This document shows, piece by piece, positions 1 to 9,398 of a DNA stretch of 32,149 nt (positions are counted from its first letter, which is position 1; each line of letters starts with the position of its first letter). Source of the DNA: Blattamonas nauphoetae. Lineage: Eukaryota > Preaxostyla > Oxymonadida. The position numbers and the translations under genes are program-made. The notes beneath the pieces are model-generated. The model was not told the DNA's origin and made no database searches. It saw only the letters and a list, made by a program, of their open reading frames with translations. The DNA is taken from contig JARBJD010000573.1 in NCBI GenBank assembly GCA_033064195.1, positions 1 to 32,149 on the forward strand. Reading direction: 5' to 3'.

Positions 1-1163
1 TGTTGTCACTTTTTCGAAGTTTTTCACTTTTGAACTCGAACAAAGTGAATCCAACGAGAACCACTTCGAAAAATCGAAAAAATTCTAAAATGTCGGAGAC
101 AATGTAGAGTCGTCGATCAAAACAATCCTGATGAAAATCGGTTGAGAATTCGTGGAGCTGCGCCGAACAGTGGTCAAAAAGTGACCAAAAGTCGATTTTC
201 AGAACTTGCTTAAAACTGCTGCTATATGGCTCAAACACTCCTCAAACACCTTCTAAAATTACAAAATCGATTTCAGAGAGGTGAAATTCGCGATAAAAAC
301 ACTTTTGGGATTTTTGGTTAGATCAAGGCCGGATCAGGATTTTTCTAGATCAACCCATATTCCATTTTTCGAGTTTCTCCGAATTTTTAAAAATGTATGC
401 GCTTTCAGCACTTCACTTTTAGGATCACTTTTGCCTCTTATTTGCGTTTTACACTTCATTTCGCTCCAGGTCGCCTTTTGGCGGCTCTTCGAACGTTCAC
501 TTTTGCACCTCATCTTTCACCACTTTTTCGTCAGTTTTTCGTTTTGCGTTAGATTTTTCGTTTTCTTCGCATTCGCGTCCTTCCGACGCTTTTCCTAGGT
601 TTCCGACCACCTCACCTTCATAGTCGTCTTTTTTTTGAACGCACCTTTTTGCACCACATTTTCACAACTTTTCATTCATATCGATTTTTGCCCCGATTTT
701 CTCACATCACATCTTCTTTCTCACCTTTCGAGGAGGTACTGAATTTTCGCGACACTTTTGACGACTAGTTTTTCATAATGTTGGTTTTCATGTTTCTCAC
801 TCCAACTTTTGATCTTGTTTGTTTCATGCACAACCACTTCAACGCTTTTCACTGCTCATTTCGCTCGTCTGGTTTTCCTTTAATTACTTCGACTTTCCTC
901 GTCACTTCACCAATCTCCGCACACACACTTTTGACGACCGTTGTCGCTCTTCTTTATCACAATAGCTCAGTTTTCGTCGACTTTTTCTCTTAATTAGACC
1001 AAATGAAGGTGAATGAAGCTAAAATGAAGTGGGCAAGTATGATAGTGAATGGTGAAATGGAAATAGTGAAAATGGTGGGAAAGTATTGAGTTTGATGAAC
1101 ATCTTCATCTAAATTTCACAAAACTAGAGTACTAAAATGTAAAATGAAGTAGAGAATGAAACG

Positions 1164-2555
1164 ATAAGGTGAAGTGACGTACCAGATCTGCATGATCTTG
1201 ATCCTTTGCGTTCCGTTGGTACACCACTTCACCTTATGAACGGGTTCGTCAAAATTTCACAAACAAAGAGAGTGAGTGAAGTGAAAAGTAAACGATAAAA
1301 CAAAATCTCGTACCAGATCTGAACGATCTTTGTTGTTCGCATTTCATTGGTACACCACTTCACTTTATGAACGCGTTCATCAAAATGTTTCTAATTAGAG
1401 TAAAATCGTGAAGTGAAACAATGTTAGCAACGATAAGGTGAAGTGACGTACCAGATCTCTCAGTCATTGTTTTTCTCACTTCGTTGGTACATCACTTCAC
1501 CTTATGAACGCGTTCAACGAAATTTCAGAAAACAAGAGGAATTAAGAGTGAGTGAAGTGAAAACTAAAGATAAAACACATTCATGTACCAGATCTCACCG
1601 ATCATTTCAGATTGAATCTCGTTGGTACACCACTTTGTTTTATGAAAGATTAGAGCAAAATGTCAATAAAGAGATCAAAATTGTGAAGTGAAACAATGTT
1701 TGAAGTGATAAAACACATTCATGTACCAGATCTCACAGTTCGTTTTATCTTGACGATCAAACATTTTTAGTTCTGTGTTCCACTTTGTTTTGATCAAAAG
1801 AGAATTGAAATCAAATAGTTGTGAAATGAAACGATAAGGTGAAGTGGTGTACCTGATCTGGACGATCACTTCAGATCACGTTTTGTTGGTACACCGTTGT
1901 GTTTTAGAAAAATGAAGAGCACAAATCGAAGAGTAGTGAAGTGTAAAAGGTGAAATGAAAGTTGAATGAAAGTAAAACAAAGTGGTGTACCAACGCATAC
2001 AATTTTATCGATGAATCACGAAGTTTCTCGAAGAAAGATGAGGATCAAAATTTTGTTCACGTCATTTTAAATTTTAATTTTTGAAAAAGTGAGAGACAAT
2101 GAGAAAAATTGACAATGAAGTGAAAATGAGAGGATAAAGTGAAGTGTTGTACCAGAAAGAGAATGTCAAAGTGAAGTGAAAATTCTGGTACGTCATTGTG
2201 TCTTATAAAGAGATAATACAAAGAGAGCAAACCTGTTTCAAATATTCAGTGAACAGCACTTTCTGGTCATAAGACGCAATAGTGTACCTGAGTTTGATGA
2301 TCACACAGATCGAGTACATGAAGATGTTTTATGAAAGATGAATAAAAGAAGAGAATACCTGTTTGGTAAATCACGAGACATACTCTTAAGCGATAAAACG
2401 CATCTGTGTACCTGATCTTCAGGTCCACTTTCGGTTTGATCGGCGTTGGTACATAAATGTGTTTTAGGAAATAATGAATTCAAAATGGAGCAAACCTGTT
2501 CAAAAACAAGTCGGAATGAAACCACCGTTCATAAAACAATGTGATGTACCTGAAC
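1164..2555 (+). repeat. Array of imperfect ~73-bp palindromes in the left TIR
   Basis: About nine full units and two half units recur roughly every 130 bp. Full units lie near 1164..1236, 1294..1368, 1433..1505, 1571..1643, 1708..1792, 1834..1906, 2134..2206, 2269..2332 and 2393..2466; half units are near 1971 and 2521. Each starts with ATAA, has a variable stretch of about 13 nt, then GTACCAGATC or GTACCTGATC, a short centre often with GATC, then GTTGGTAC, another variable stretch, and TTAT or TTTTA. The arms can pair, for example ATAAGGTGAAGTG with CACTTCACCTTAT. The role is unknown; binding sites for replication, packaging or transposition proteins are possible. Confidence 0.85.
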
Positions 2556-2809
2556 GAGAGAGACAGAAAAAGTGAAGGATCGAGAACAAGAATGAAGAGA
2601 CAAAAGAAGAGAGAACAAAATGTGAAAGTAGAAAGCATAACACACCTAAACGAAACAGTAAAGAGACGTCAGGAATGAGAAGGGATGATCGTGTCCCATT
2701 GAAGTACTTTCGCTGATCAAACAAGACTGATCGAACCCATCGATGACAGAATCGAAGTCTCGGAAGATCACAAATGATAAAATCACGAATGTAAATTTAT
2801 TTTTGAATT

Positions 2810-2817
2810 TTTAATTT
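2810..2817. repeat. 8-bp target duplication, left copy (TTTAATTT)
   Basis: TTTAATTT immediately precedes the TAGGCTTG terminus and is repeated exactly at 6163..6170 after the other end of the inserted element. Confidence 0.85.
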
Positions 2818-2859
2818 TAGGCTTGTCTGACCGGCCAAAAGTGTCGGTCAGTGTCAGTT

Positions 2860-3540
2860 CACAAAACTTCAAAGGGTCAGATCTCCATCAAACTGTTAAT
2901 TGTGAGCTATTTCCTAAAAGTCGAAACTTGGCAAAACTACATGTCCAGAGAATCTTCCTTAAACCGTTTGATAGCCTCATTTCTATTGTTTGTGCAATGC
3001 ACATCTTGTTCACCATCTTTATGAATATTTGGAGCTCAATAGTCTCACTATATTCTTCTCTACCTTCTTCATGCATTTGAGACGCTTATTTCTCTCTTTC
3101 TCTGCCGCCTTCTCATTGTTCTTTAGAATACACGCAGATCCAACCTCTCTCTCGTCTTCCTCAAAGCTGTCTCGTCTGATAGCGTTTTTGCAAGCCCAAC
3201 TATCAGAGACGGAAGATACGGACTTGATAATCACCAACTGCAGCTATTCCAGCTGTTGGGAAGGTTCAGATCGAAAGCAAATCACACAGGCTCAACTTTG
3301 TTCGTTTCGAACGAGCGAATCTGCTTATTTGTCACTATTATCTGTGAAGACTTTGGTATCATGCATCATTCTTTATTCATCACATCACTTTTCTTTACTT
3401 ATTTGTTGCTCAGAAACGAAGATATCATTGATCCACTGTCAGTCGCACACAATTCGAGAATACAAGATACCAAATGTACAATCTCCTCCCCGACTCATTA
3501 AGAAAGTGAAAAACTCGGTTCTATCTTTCTTTTAGGAATT
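2860..3540. other. Interior of hAT-like element, no recognised gene
   Basis: A 181-codon open frame (2990..3535, +) and several overlapping frames on both strands occur here, but they show no domain I recognise and compete with each other. The sequence may be captured non-coding or intronic DNA. Confidence 0.4.
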
Positions 3541-3552
3541 CCAGTTTAACTG

Positions 3553-5828
3553 ATGTCTCGTTGTCTGTCGCCACCCTCTCTCGTCTCCTGTCGACATCAC
3601 AGGAAGCCGCACTCTCTGGTCTTCTCTTCGAAAACTGTGCTGGGCAGTCGGCCTCGTCGCTCTTCATCGATTCATCGTCGAGTGTCTCCCTCACCACTCC
3701 CATCGCGTCGTCGTTCAGCGTCTGTTCCTCACCGTGTTCTTCAGTCAATGGAGACATATCAACTGTCTTTCTCCCTCACGCAGCGTCCATCACAATCGAC
3801 CCAGAAGATGGAACAGACGAGCAGTTCTGCTGGTCAACAAGTGTCGGGTGTCAATCGCTCTCAGGGATTGTCGATCGACTCATGCCAATGTCTGAATACA
3901 AACTCAACGTTGCAGAAGGAACGACAAGTGAATCACTCTCTCCATCACCAGCAAGAAGACAATCGCAATCACTGGGTTGGGTTCAGCACGTTCGCTGATG
4001 GTCATGCAATCGACCGCTCAGAGCTTTGCTCATCTTACTGATGGCTCTATCTCGCCAGAAGTCGTTCTTCGATGTGAAAGGTGGGTCTCTTCGTCCCGAA
4101 AGCGTCGAATTCGTACCTCTTTCATTCTCTGGTACCAGCAGCTTCAAGATGAGTGGAGCGTCGACACTGTCGCTGAAGAGTGTTTCATTTGTGTCGATGA
4201 AGAACGAAGCGTCTGGGGATGTTGTGATGAAGAGTTTCTGGACGAACACCACGATGACTAAAGCTCAGTTGGAGCAGGTTTTTTTGATCAGATTCGACAA
4301 ACACGACGAACATCGGACCGTTTGGGTATCATTTGTATCCACACACGAATGGAGCTGTGTTTATGTCGGAAGGGTTCTGGGATCATGGAAAGTGTGGCCA
4401 GGAGCGTCTTCCTTGCTCGTCACTCGATTTCGCCTTCTCGCTGCTCACTCAAACGAAGACCGAAATCAGCCTGGGCTCAAACATCACTCTCTCAACTCTT
4501 CTCGAATGCCCCGAGACAGGTGCGTCGATCTCTTCGTCTTCTGAGGCATCACTGCTTTTTGTATCTGATGGACAGATAATTCTGGAAGTTGGCTCACTTA
4601 CTTTGTCGTCGATTGACATCACACTTCCCTCATCGCTCTCACAGTCTCTGCTCGTTGTGAAAGGAAGCACACTGACCCTCTCCAGCACAGTGACGATCAC
4701 GACCCCTCCCTCAGCCGCTCACACGGCGTCGCTGTTCAAGATTGAAGGAGGGAGACTCGCACTATCAGGAACCGTGTTCTTTTTCGCTTCTCGTCGTCGT
4801 CATCTCTTCTCACTCAAACGGGAGGGAACATTGGAGTGAGCACTATTGCGTTGTCGTCGCTCACATTGACCTCGGCAAGTGAGATCAAAATGGAAGGAGC
4901 ATCGACAATGTATGTGTCTACTGGCTGTGAATTCAAAACGATCTCGCAGACAGAAAGTGGAGGAGGGGCGTTCCTGAGCACAAATGGAAACAACAACCAG
5001 ATTCTTTCCATCGCAAGTAGCTCGTTCGAGTCAGTGTCGTCGGTTGGAGATGGAGGAGTGATTCTGGCTCCTTTCCCACTGACACCAACAGCAGCGCTGG
5101 TGGACATGCATCGAAGATGGAACACAGTGAACACGTCCGACGATGTTCCTCTTGTGCTGTTCCTGGCTGATGTGGGATCGACAGGATTCGCAAGTTCGAG
5201 TGGGTCCGATGGGGAGCTATGTGGCTTCTCTGTGAATCCTTGCTCGTCAATCGATCTTGTTCAGACCCGACTAGCAGCGAATGGATCAAAAACAGAAGGA
5301 AAGCTGAAGCCAATCACAATCGAACTCCAAAAAAGGACTTGCGCAATCGACGCCGTTTTCGTGTGGTGGACACAAAGCGACGATCACTGGAAACACAATC
5401 ACACTCTCGAAGACGGGTCAGTTCACAACATCCTCAGCCGACTCTGTGCTGACTCTCTCCTCGCTAACCATCCTCTTCGCCTCTTCGCAGACCCAACCAG
5501 TCATTTCAGTCTCAACGGGATCGGTTGTGGTGTCTGGCTGCACAATCAGGAATGGAGATGCAGACATTCCTGCCGTGTTTGGATCGGTTTCGGGAGGGCT
5601 GTTGGAACTGAGTGGGACGAACACGATGAAATTGGTGTCCACTTCCTCCTCGCTCTTCGATGTGACATCTGGGACTCTGAAGATTGGATCAAGAACGTCA
5701 CTGACTCACTCAACCACACAACGGACATCATCTCTGTTCGTTCTAAATGGAGGATCAACTCTCTCCTCGACAGCCTGAAGTGGATTGTTCAGATCTCGTC
5801 CACTCAAATCAAAGCAAGACAAATATAA
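3553..5828 (+). pseudogene. Captured beta-helix-type surface protein gene, broken
   Basis: Plus-strand frames 3561..3998, 4026..4230, 4333..4839, 4836..5340 and 5446..5778 share one composition, rich in Ser, Thr, Val, Leu and Gly, with short beta-strand-like repeats such as FDVKGGSL, LFKIEGGRL and LFVLNGGSTLS. At least three pieces contain a Cys-Gly...Pro-Cys-Ser-Ser pattern (CGQERLPCSSLD near 4400 and CGFSVNPCSSIDL near 5220; a looser copy near 3830). This is the look of large right-handed beta-helix surface proteins of some metamonads. The coding signal moves between frames, so this is a decayed or rearranged host fragment, or one whose introns I cannot place. It lies wholly inside the hAT-like element. 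Confidence 0.6.
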
Positions 5829-5846
5829 GCGAGGAACTGATCCAAT

Positions 5847-6023
5847 ATGGCAGCTATCACTTTTTTATCGAGAGAGGATGTTAAGCTCGATCAAGTGCCC
5901 GTAACTGTTCTTTCTGAACATTTGAGGAATTACTCTCCGAAAATAAGAGTGATAGAGCTGAAGTGCAATGATAATAAATCAATTATGGCATATCCGAAGG
6001 AAATTCAAGGATTCTTTGGTTAA
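5847..6023 (+). CDS. Small unknown ORF, 58 aa
   Basis: An ATG-started frame encodes MAAITFLSREDVKLDQVPVT and continues to ...AYPKEIQGFFG followed by TAA. Its composition (charged and hydrophobic residues well mixed) differs from the Ser-rich remnants before it, so it could be a separate captured exon or a small gene piece. I do not recognise a family. It lies inside the hAT-like element about 140 bp from its right end. Confidence 0.35.
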   Translation: MAAITFLSREDVKLDQVPVTVLSEHLRNYSPKIRVIELKCNDNKSIMAYPKEIQGFFG

Positions 6024-6162
6024 TGATTCGAATTTCGGTTGTTTTGGAAACCACTTCGGAGAAACGATATCTCTCGACTATGGGTTCAGTAATTTCTCCG
6101 GTCAGTGACCGTCAGTACTTTTCGGTGAAAACTGACCGGTCAGTGCCGGTCAGACAAGCCTA

Positions 6163-6170
6163 TTTAATTT
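6163..6170. repeat. 8-bp target duplication, right copy (TTTAATTT)
   Basis: This exact repeat of 2810..2817 directly follows the terminal CCTA of the inserted element. It also forms part of the T-rich start motif of the gene beginning at 6178. Confidence 0.85.
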
Positions 6171-6321
6171 GTATTAAATGAATCCAACTGAAATGTACAA
6201 CGAAAGACGTCGAGTATGTTCAGAACAAGCATTAATTGAATCAATGAAAGAAGAGAACTGTTCGCTAGTCTCTGAGTATGTCAGAAATAATGTGCCGGTG
6301 ACGTATGTTCATGAGGGAGTT
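6163..6321 (+). repeat. Left TIR, inner part, with the 5' part of the repeated-module gene
   Basis: From the target duplication to 6321 this matches the reverse complement of 24536..24695 with very few changes, so the inverted repeat continues past the hAT-like insert. It contains the first ~48 codons (from ATG 6178) of the repeated-module protein encoded whole at 24290..24679, beginning MNPTEMYNERRRVCSEQAL. The match stops abruptly at 6321. The left arm therefore holds only a partial copy of that gene. Confidence 0.85.
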
Positions 6322-6337
6322 CAACTTTTTGTTTTCA

Positions 6338-7216
6338 ATGAAAGAACAAACAAAAATGAATCGACAAAAATACAATTCACAAATGATTGAGAAAATGATT
6401 GATCATACTCTCTCAACAACCAACGAGAATTCGGCAGTGATTGACTCACTTCAGAAGACAACAGAAGCACACAAGACAGCGATATCTTCAATCCAAAAAG
6501 TGGTGAGCACAAATGGATCAATCACGACACCAACAATCGGAGGATTGATTAATGTGAATGGAGCGAAGTGGAATATATCAGAAGGATCACTTCCGAAGTA
6601 TCCTGGAACATACCCGTCCTCAACATTTTCTTCTGGAATTTCAATATCACAATCACTTGCAGAAACTTCTGGAATTCAGTTCAATGGTGATGGCATTATT
6701 ATGTGGTCTCCCTGTGACAAACCAGCTTTGTATTACTACGATGAGGACACTGGTTCAGGAGTGTTTTCAATATCTACAACAGGAAGTTTTTCTCAGCTGT
6801 CAGACAGAAGAGTGAAAAGAAATATTGAACCATATCCTGATGTTCTTGAACAACTGAATAAAGTTGAAATTGTGCAATATCAATTCAACACATTCGACTC
6901 GAAGATCAACAAAGTTACAAGACAAATCGAGAATGAAACCAATGAAGAACACTTGAAGAACTGCAAAGAGAAATGTGAATGCTTGAAGAAGGAAAGTGAG
7001 AAGAAACACATTGGTGTGATTGCACAACAGATCCAAGAAATCTTTCCTGAAGTCGTGAATGATTCCAATCCAGATTGTCTTCAAGTTGACTACGCAGAAC
7101 TCTCGTGCTTTTGTGTGAAAGCCATTCAGGAACTGAGTAGCATTGTCGGACAACAACAGACACTCATCAATGAACTTTCACAAAAATATAATTCCCTGAA
7201 TAGTATTCCAACATGA
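6338..7216 (+). CDS. Fibre-like protein with C-terminal peptidase S74 chaperone domain
   Basis: The product is 292 aa from ATG 6338. I chose this start over the in-frame ATG at 6305 because 6305 lies in the inverted repeat, while 6338 follows a T-rich stretch like those before other genes of the element. Residues about 20 to 60 look like a helical trimeric stalk (ENSAVIDSLQKTTEAHKTAI). A Gly/Ser/Thr-rich middle follows. From residue 155 the motif LSDRRVKRNIEP matches the start of S74 intramolecular chaperone domains, with Ser155 and Lys160 at the spacing of the known self-cleaving Ser-Lys pair; HIGVIAQQIQEIFPEVV is a second hallmark. Such domains trimerise phage tail spikes and fibres and then cut themselves off. 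The likely role is a host-attachment fibre. The 3' end overlaps the convergent next gene by 50 bp. Confidence 0.8.
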   Translation: MKEQTKMNRQKYNSQMIEKMIDHTLSTTNENSAVIDSLQKTTEAHKTAISSIQKVVSTNGSITTPTIGGLINVNGAKWNISEGSLPKYPGTYPSSTFSSGISISQSLAETSGIQFNGDGIIMWSPCDKPALYYYDEDTGSGVFSISTTGSFSQLSDRRVKRNIEPYPDVLEQLNKVEIVQYQFNTFDSKINKVTRQIENETNEEHLKNCKEKCECLKKESEKKHIGVIAQQIQEIFPEVVNDSNPDCLQVDYAELSCFCVKAIQELSSIVGQQQTLINELSQKYNSLNSIPT

Positions 7217-7610
7217 GATCAACCAGAAATCCATAGTACTCTTTGGTTATTTTTCCATTGATTGTCTCCGTTGTTTCCATCTCAATTGATTCACCAGAAC
7301 TGTCTTTGAACCAGATCTTCACAATTGATTGTCGAGTGCTTAATTCCCACTTCTTTCGCTTCGCAATCTGTTCGTTACAGAAAGCAACAAATGAGTCATT
7401 GAATGCATCAGTCTGGATCCAATCACCATGGATTGAAATGTGCTGAGGAATGTCTTTTGAGATGACAGTTGAGTTACCATTAATTTCTTCCTTCACATGA
7501 ATAAGTTTGCAGTCGAGAAAGTGAACATATTTTTGGTTTCTGGAATTGGTAAAATCAGGAGGCAATTGAGCAGTGTGAGAATTCTGAATTGAGAAATAGC
7601 GCTTCACCAT
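7167..7610 (-). CDS. Small beta-rich protein, possible minor capsid protein
   Basis: The product is 147 aa. It contains HISIHGDWIQTDAFNDSFVA, a Cys-Asn-Glu segment followed by AKRKKWEL, and IWFKDSSGESIE, and is rich in predicted beta strands with no long helix except FLVDLMLEYY near the C terminus. I do not recognise a named family. The position, first after the fibre gene and just downstream of the capsid-like genes on the same strand, suggests a virion part such as a penton or cement protein, but this is inference from context only. The start follows the shared T-rich motif at some distance (motif at 7621..7634). Confidence 0.6.
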   Translation of the reverse strand: MVKRYFSIQNSHTAQLPPDFTNSRNQKYVHFLDCKLIHVKEEINGNSTVISKDIPQHISIHGDWIQTDAFNDSFVAFCNEQIAKRKKWELSTRQSIVKIWFKDSSGESIEMETTETINGKITKEYYGFLVDLMLEYYSGNYIFVKVH

Positions 7611-7620
7611 TTCTGTTTTC

Positions 7621-7634
7621 TACAAAAATAAAAT
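7621..7634 (-). promoter_or_regulatory. T-rich start motif of the 147-aa gene
   Basis: On the minus strand this reads TATTTTATTTTTGTA, ten bases before the ATG. It is a slightly displaced version of the motif found at most starts of the element. Confidence 0.5.
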
Positions 7635-7650
7635 ATCATATTTGTTCTGT

Positions 7651-9345
7651 TCAATAACCTCTCTTCACTTCTTCATACGCTTCTTGGAGTCGACGATCAA
7701 TGACATATCGCACTCGTGGTTGTCCATTTTCAATCCAGAATAACCAGTATGTTGCTTGATGTAGTGCTAGAATTGGAGGAGGAGGACCTTCTGGAGTTGA
7801 GGTGAAATATGGATCGAGTTCTCCCTGATTGATTGGTGATCCTCTGTAGACGATATTCACTGATTCTGCTGTTGAAATACCTTCTTCTCCACCAGCGATT
7901 TCACTTCGATCTGTTGGAACCATGAATGTGAATGAAGTAGCATCCGTAACTGCTCTGGTTCTCTTGAACTCCTTTCCAAAACAGGTAGAATTGCGTGACA
8001 TACAGATTGAATTCTCAAACTCTTCCGTCGCGGAACAACCGATAAAATCACCATTCACCATCATCATTTGATAGAACTCTGGCGAGAGTGTTGACATCGG
8101 GAAATTGGGAAAGTTGGATCCAAGCATTTCGAATAAGCCAACATAATGAGGATTTCTGAAGACTGTACATTCATTTGGTCTTTCAGGGAATAAGCACATA
8201 AGATTCATGAGATTGTTGAGCTTGATACTGATGTTTGATCTCACTCCCATTGCTGTTGCTTGTGATTGGAACGATTGTGTGTCAATTCTTTCAGCTTTCA
8301 GGACATACAGAGTCTTTGAATATGTGTTGAAGAGTGACTGCTTCGTTGCATCAGTGATTTGATATCCGTAACAAATCGAAGACACTGTATCTATCGAAGA
8401 TGAAAGAACAGTGGCTGTGAAGGATTTGGTTTTGATATATGAAATGTAAAATGAATTCACAGAAGGCATTATATTGTCATCGAATTGAAGTATTGGATTA
8501 CCAATTTGTGTAAATTCCTGTGTCAAATTAGAGTATTCTCCATCGAACATGAGACTCATTTGCCCTTCTGGTGCGAGACTAGGCTCGTCTTTATCTGGAT
8601 ATCGATCTTTCATCATCTCAAGTGTTTTTCTTACAACAGTTGAAGTTCGAATGGGACAATACACAAGTGAATCAGTGGTCAAATGAAATCTCAAACGTAA
8701 ATTTCCGAAGATCGAATTTGGATACTGATCAAACGTACTCAGTGGAAGGAGATTCACAAACGGAATAACCAGTGGAATCGTTGCAGTGTATGGTTTTTTC
8801 TGCCCATTGAGTGTTGGAACATAGTAGAATCCACACACACTTGGATCCATTCTCTGAACATTTTCAAAAAGACTATAGCAATGCTTCATATTGTTTTTCT
8901 CTTCATACGACTTGAAAGTGTGATACAGAAATGATTCGTGAACATGATTATTCTGGAGTGTATTGTCAATAATGTTTCCTTTACTGTCAACCAGTCTCAT
9001 GTCTCGAATGGCATCTGATGATGATTTGTAACCGTAGAACATTCCGTACAATCCAGCTGACTCTGAAGCATCTGCATCTGATGGATATGTATATGGAACA
9101 GTAATCGTGAGATCGATACGCAGATGACTCTTCGAAAATTCAGTCACATCATGACCATCATAGCACAATGGAACTTCAATCTCATCTCCGATTCTGCATG
9201 GCATGGGAGGATTTGTTGGATGTACTTCTTGGATGGAGTAGATGTGAGGTTCTGAATCCCATTGTTTTGGCAGATATGATTGCACTTCAATTTGCTCAAT
9301 TAATGTCGATGTTGGTTTGGATTGATTTGATCTGATACTTCTCAT
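7651..9345 (-). CDS. Major-capsid-like protein, paralogue 2
   Basis: The product is 564 aa, in the size range of Polinton double jelly-roll capsid proteins. It is clearly related to the 619-aa product of the neighbouring gene. Shared landmarks in order: an N-terminal G-[DQ]-E-I-x-[VI]-P-L segment (GDEIEVPLCY), an IRDM/FRDL segment, HCYSLFENVQ versus HCHTPWKNAW, YPNSIFGNLRLRFH versus YPKCLFGDLKLSVH, and a C terminus with SPINQGELDPY, PPPPILALHQATYW and GQPRVRY. The conclusion that it is a capsid protein comes from length, abundance of beta strand, pairing and Polinton context; no single signature motif proves it. The stop lies 40 bases from the next gene's start. Confidence 0.75.
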   Translation of the reverse strand: MRSIRSNQSKPTSTLIEQIEVQSYLPKQWDSEPHIYSIQEVHPTNPPMPCRIGDEIEVPLCYDGHDVTEFSKSHLRIDLTITVPYTYPSDADASESAGLYGMFYGYKSSSDAIRDMRLVDSKGNIIDNTLQNNHVHESFLYHTFKSYEEKNNMKHCYSLFENVQRMDPSVCGFYYVPTLNGQKKPYTATIPLVIPFVNLLPLSTFDQYPNSIFGNLRLRFHLTTDSLVYCPIRTSTVVRKTLEMMKDRYPDKDEPSLAPEGQMSLMFDGEYSNLTQEFTQIGNPILQFDDNIMPSVNSFYISYIKTKSFTATVLSSSIDTVSSICYGYQITDATKQSLFNTYSKTLYVLKAERIDTQSFQSQATAMGVRSNISIKLNNLMNLMCLFPERPNECTVFRNPHYVGLFEMLGSNFPNFPMSTLSPEFYQMMMVNGDFIGCSATEEFENSICMSRNSTCFGKEFKRTRAVTDATSFTFMVPTDRSEIAGGEEGISTAESVNIVYRGSPINQGELDPYFTSTPEGPPPPILALHQATYWLFWIENGQPRVRYVIDRRLQEAYEEVKRGY

Positions 9346-9364
9346 TTATAGAAAAATAAAAAAA
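9346..9364 (-). promoter_or_regulatory. T-rich start motif of capsid-like gene 2
   Basis: On the minus strand this reads TTTTTTTATTTTTCTATAA directly followed by the ATG, giving TATAAATG. Confidence 0.65.
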
Positions 9365-9398
9365 TACAATATCAATAATTTCTTTTACTGTTTTGTCT

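Larger units (their letters stand above)
39..2817 (+). repeat. Left terminal inverted repeat, outer part
   Basis: This segment matches the reverse complement of 27396..30174 nearly end to end with little net length change. Similarity is high over most of the length but falls in two patches (about 785..975 and 2340..2530). No convincing protein-coding gene is present: short open frames here are poor in complexity and not preserved between the arms. The segment is interrupted at 2818 by a hAT-like transposon and resumes at 6163. The palindrome array at 1164..2555 is its main structure. Confidence 0.9.
2818..6162. mobile_element. hAT-like non-autonomous transposon carrying host gene pieces
   Basis: The ends form an 18-bp perfect inverted repeat, TAGGCTTGTCTGACCGGC at 2818 and its complement ending at 6162, flanked by the 8-bp duplication TTTAATTT. 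Eight-base duplications and a TAG/CAG-type terminus point to the hAT superfamily, although the fifth base departs from the usual consensus. The subterminal DNA contains repeated CGGTCAGTGACCG-type words at both ends, as expected for transposase binding. No transposase is recognisable in any frame. The interior carries Ser/Thr-rich protein-coding remnants on the plus strand, so it resembles a Pack-type element that has captured host sequence. Confidence 0.8.

Noticed and set aside
1164-2555. Regular repeats at ~130-bp spacing as a CRISPR array
   Set aside because: The units are long imperfect palindromes with repeated variable tracts, spacers are not unique, no cas genes exist, and the setting is a eukaryotic element.
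281-2724. Open frames of 60 to 105 codons in the left TIR and their counterparts in the right TIR
   Set aside because: They are Phe/Ser-rich or Lys/Arg-rich by-products of T-rich or A-rich DNA, not kept between the two arms, and lack the start motif of the element's genes.
6178-6390. The 70-codon frame at the left TIR border as a complete gene
   Set aside because: Only its first 48 codons match the repeated-module gene; the rest is out-of-frame sequence overlapping the start of the S74 gene.
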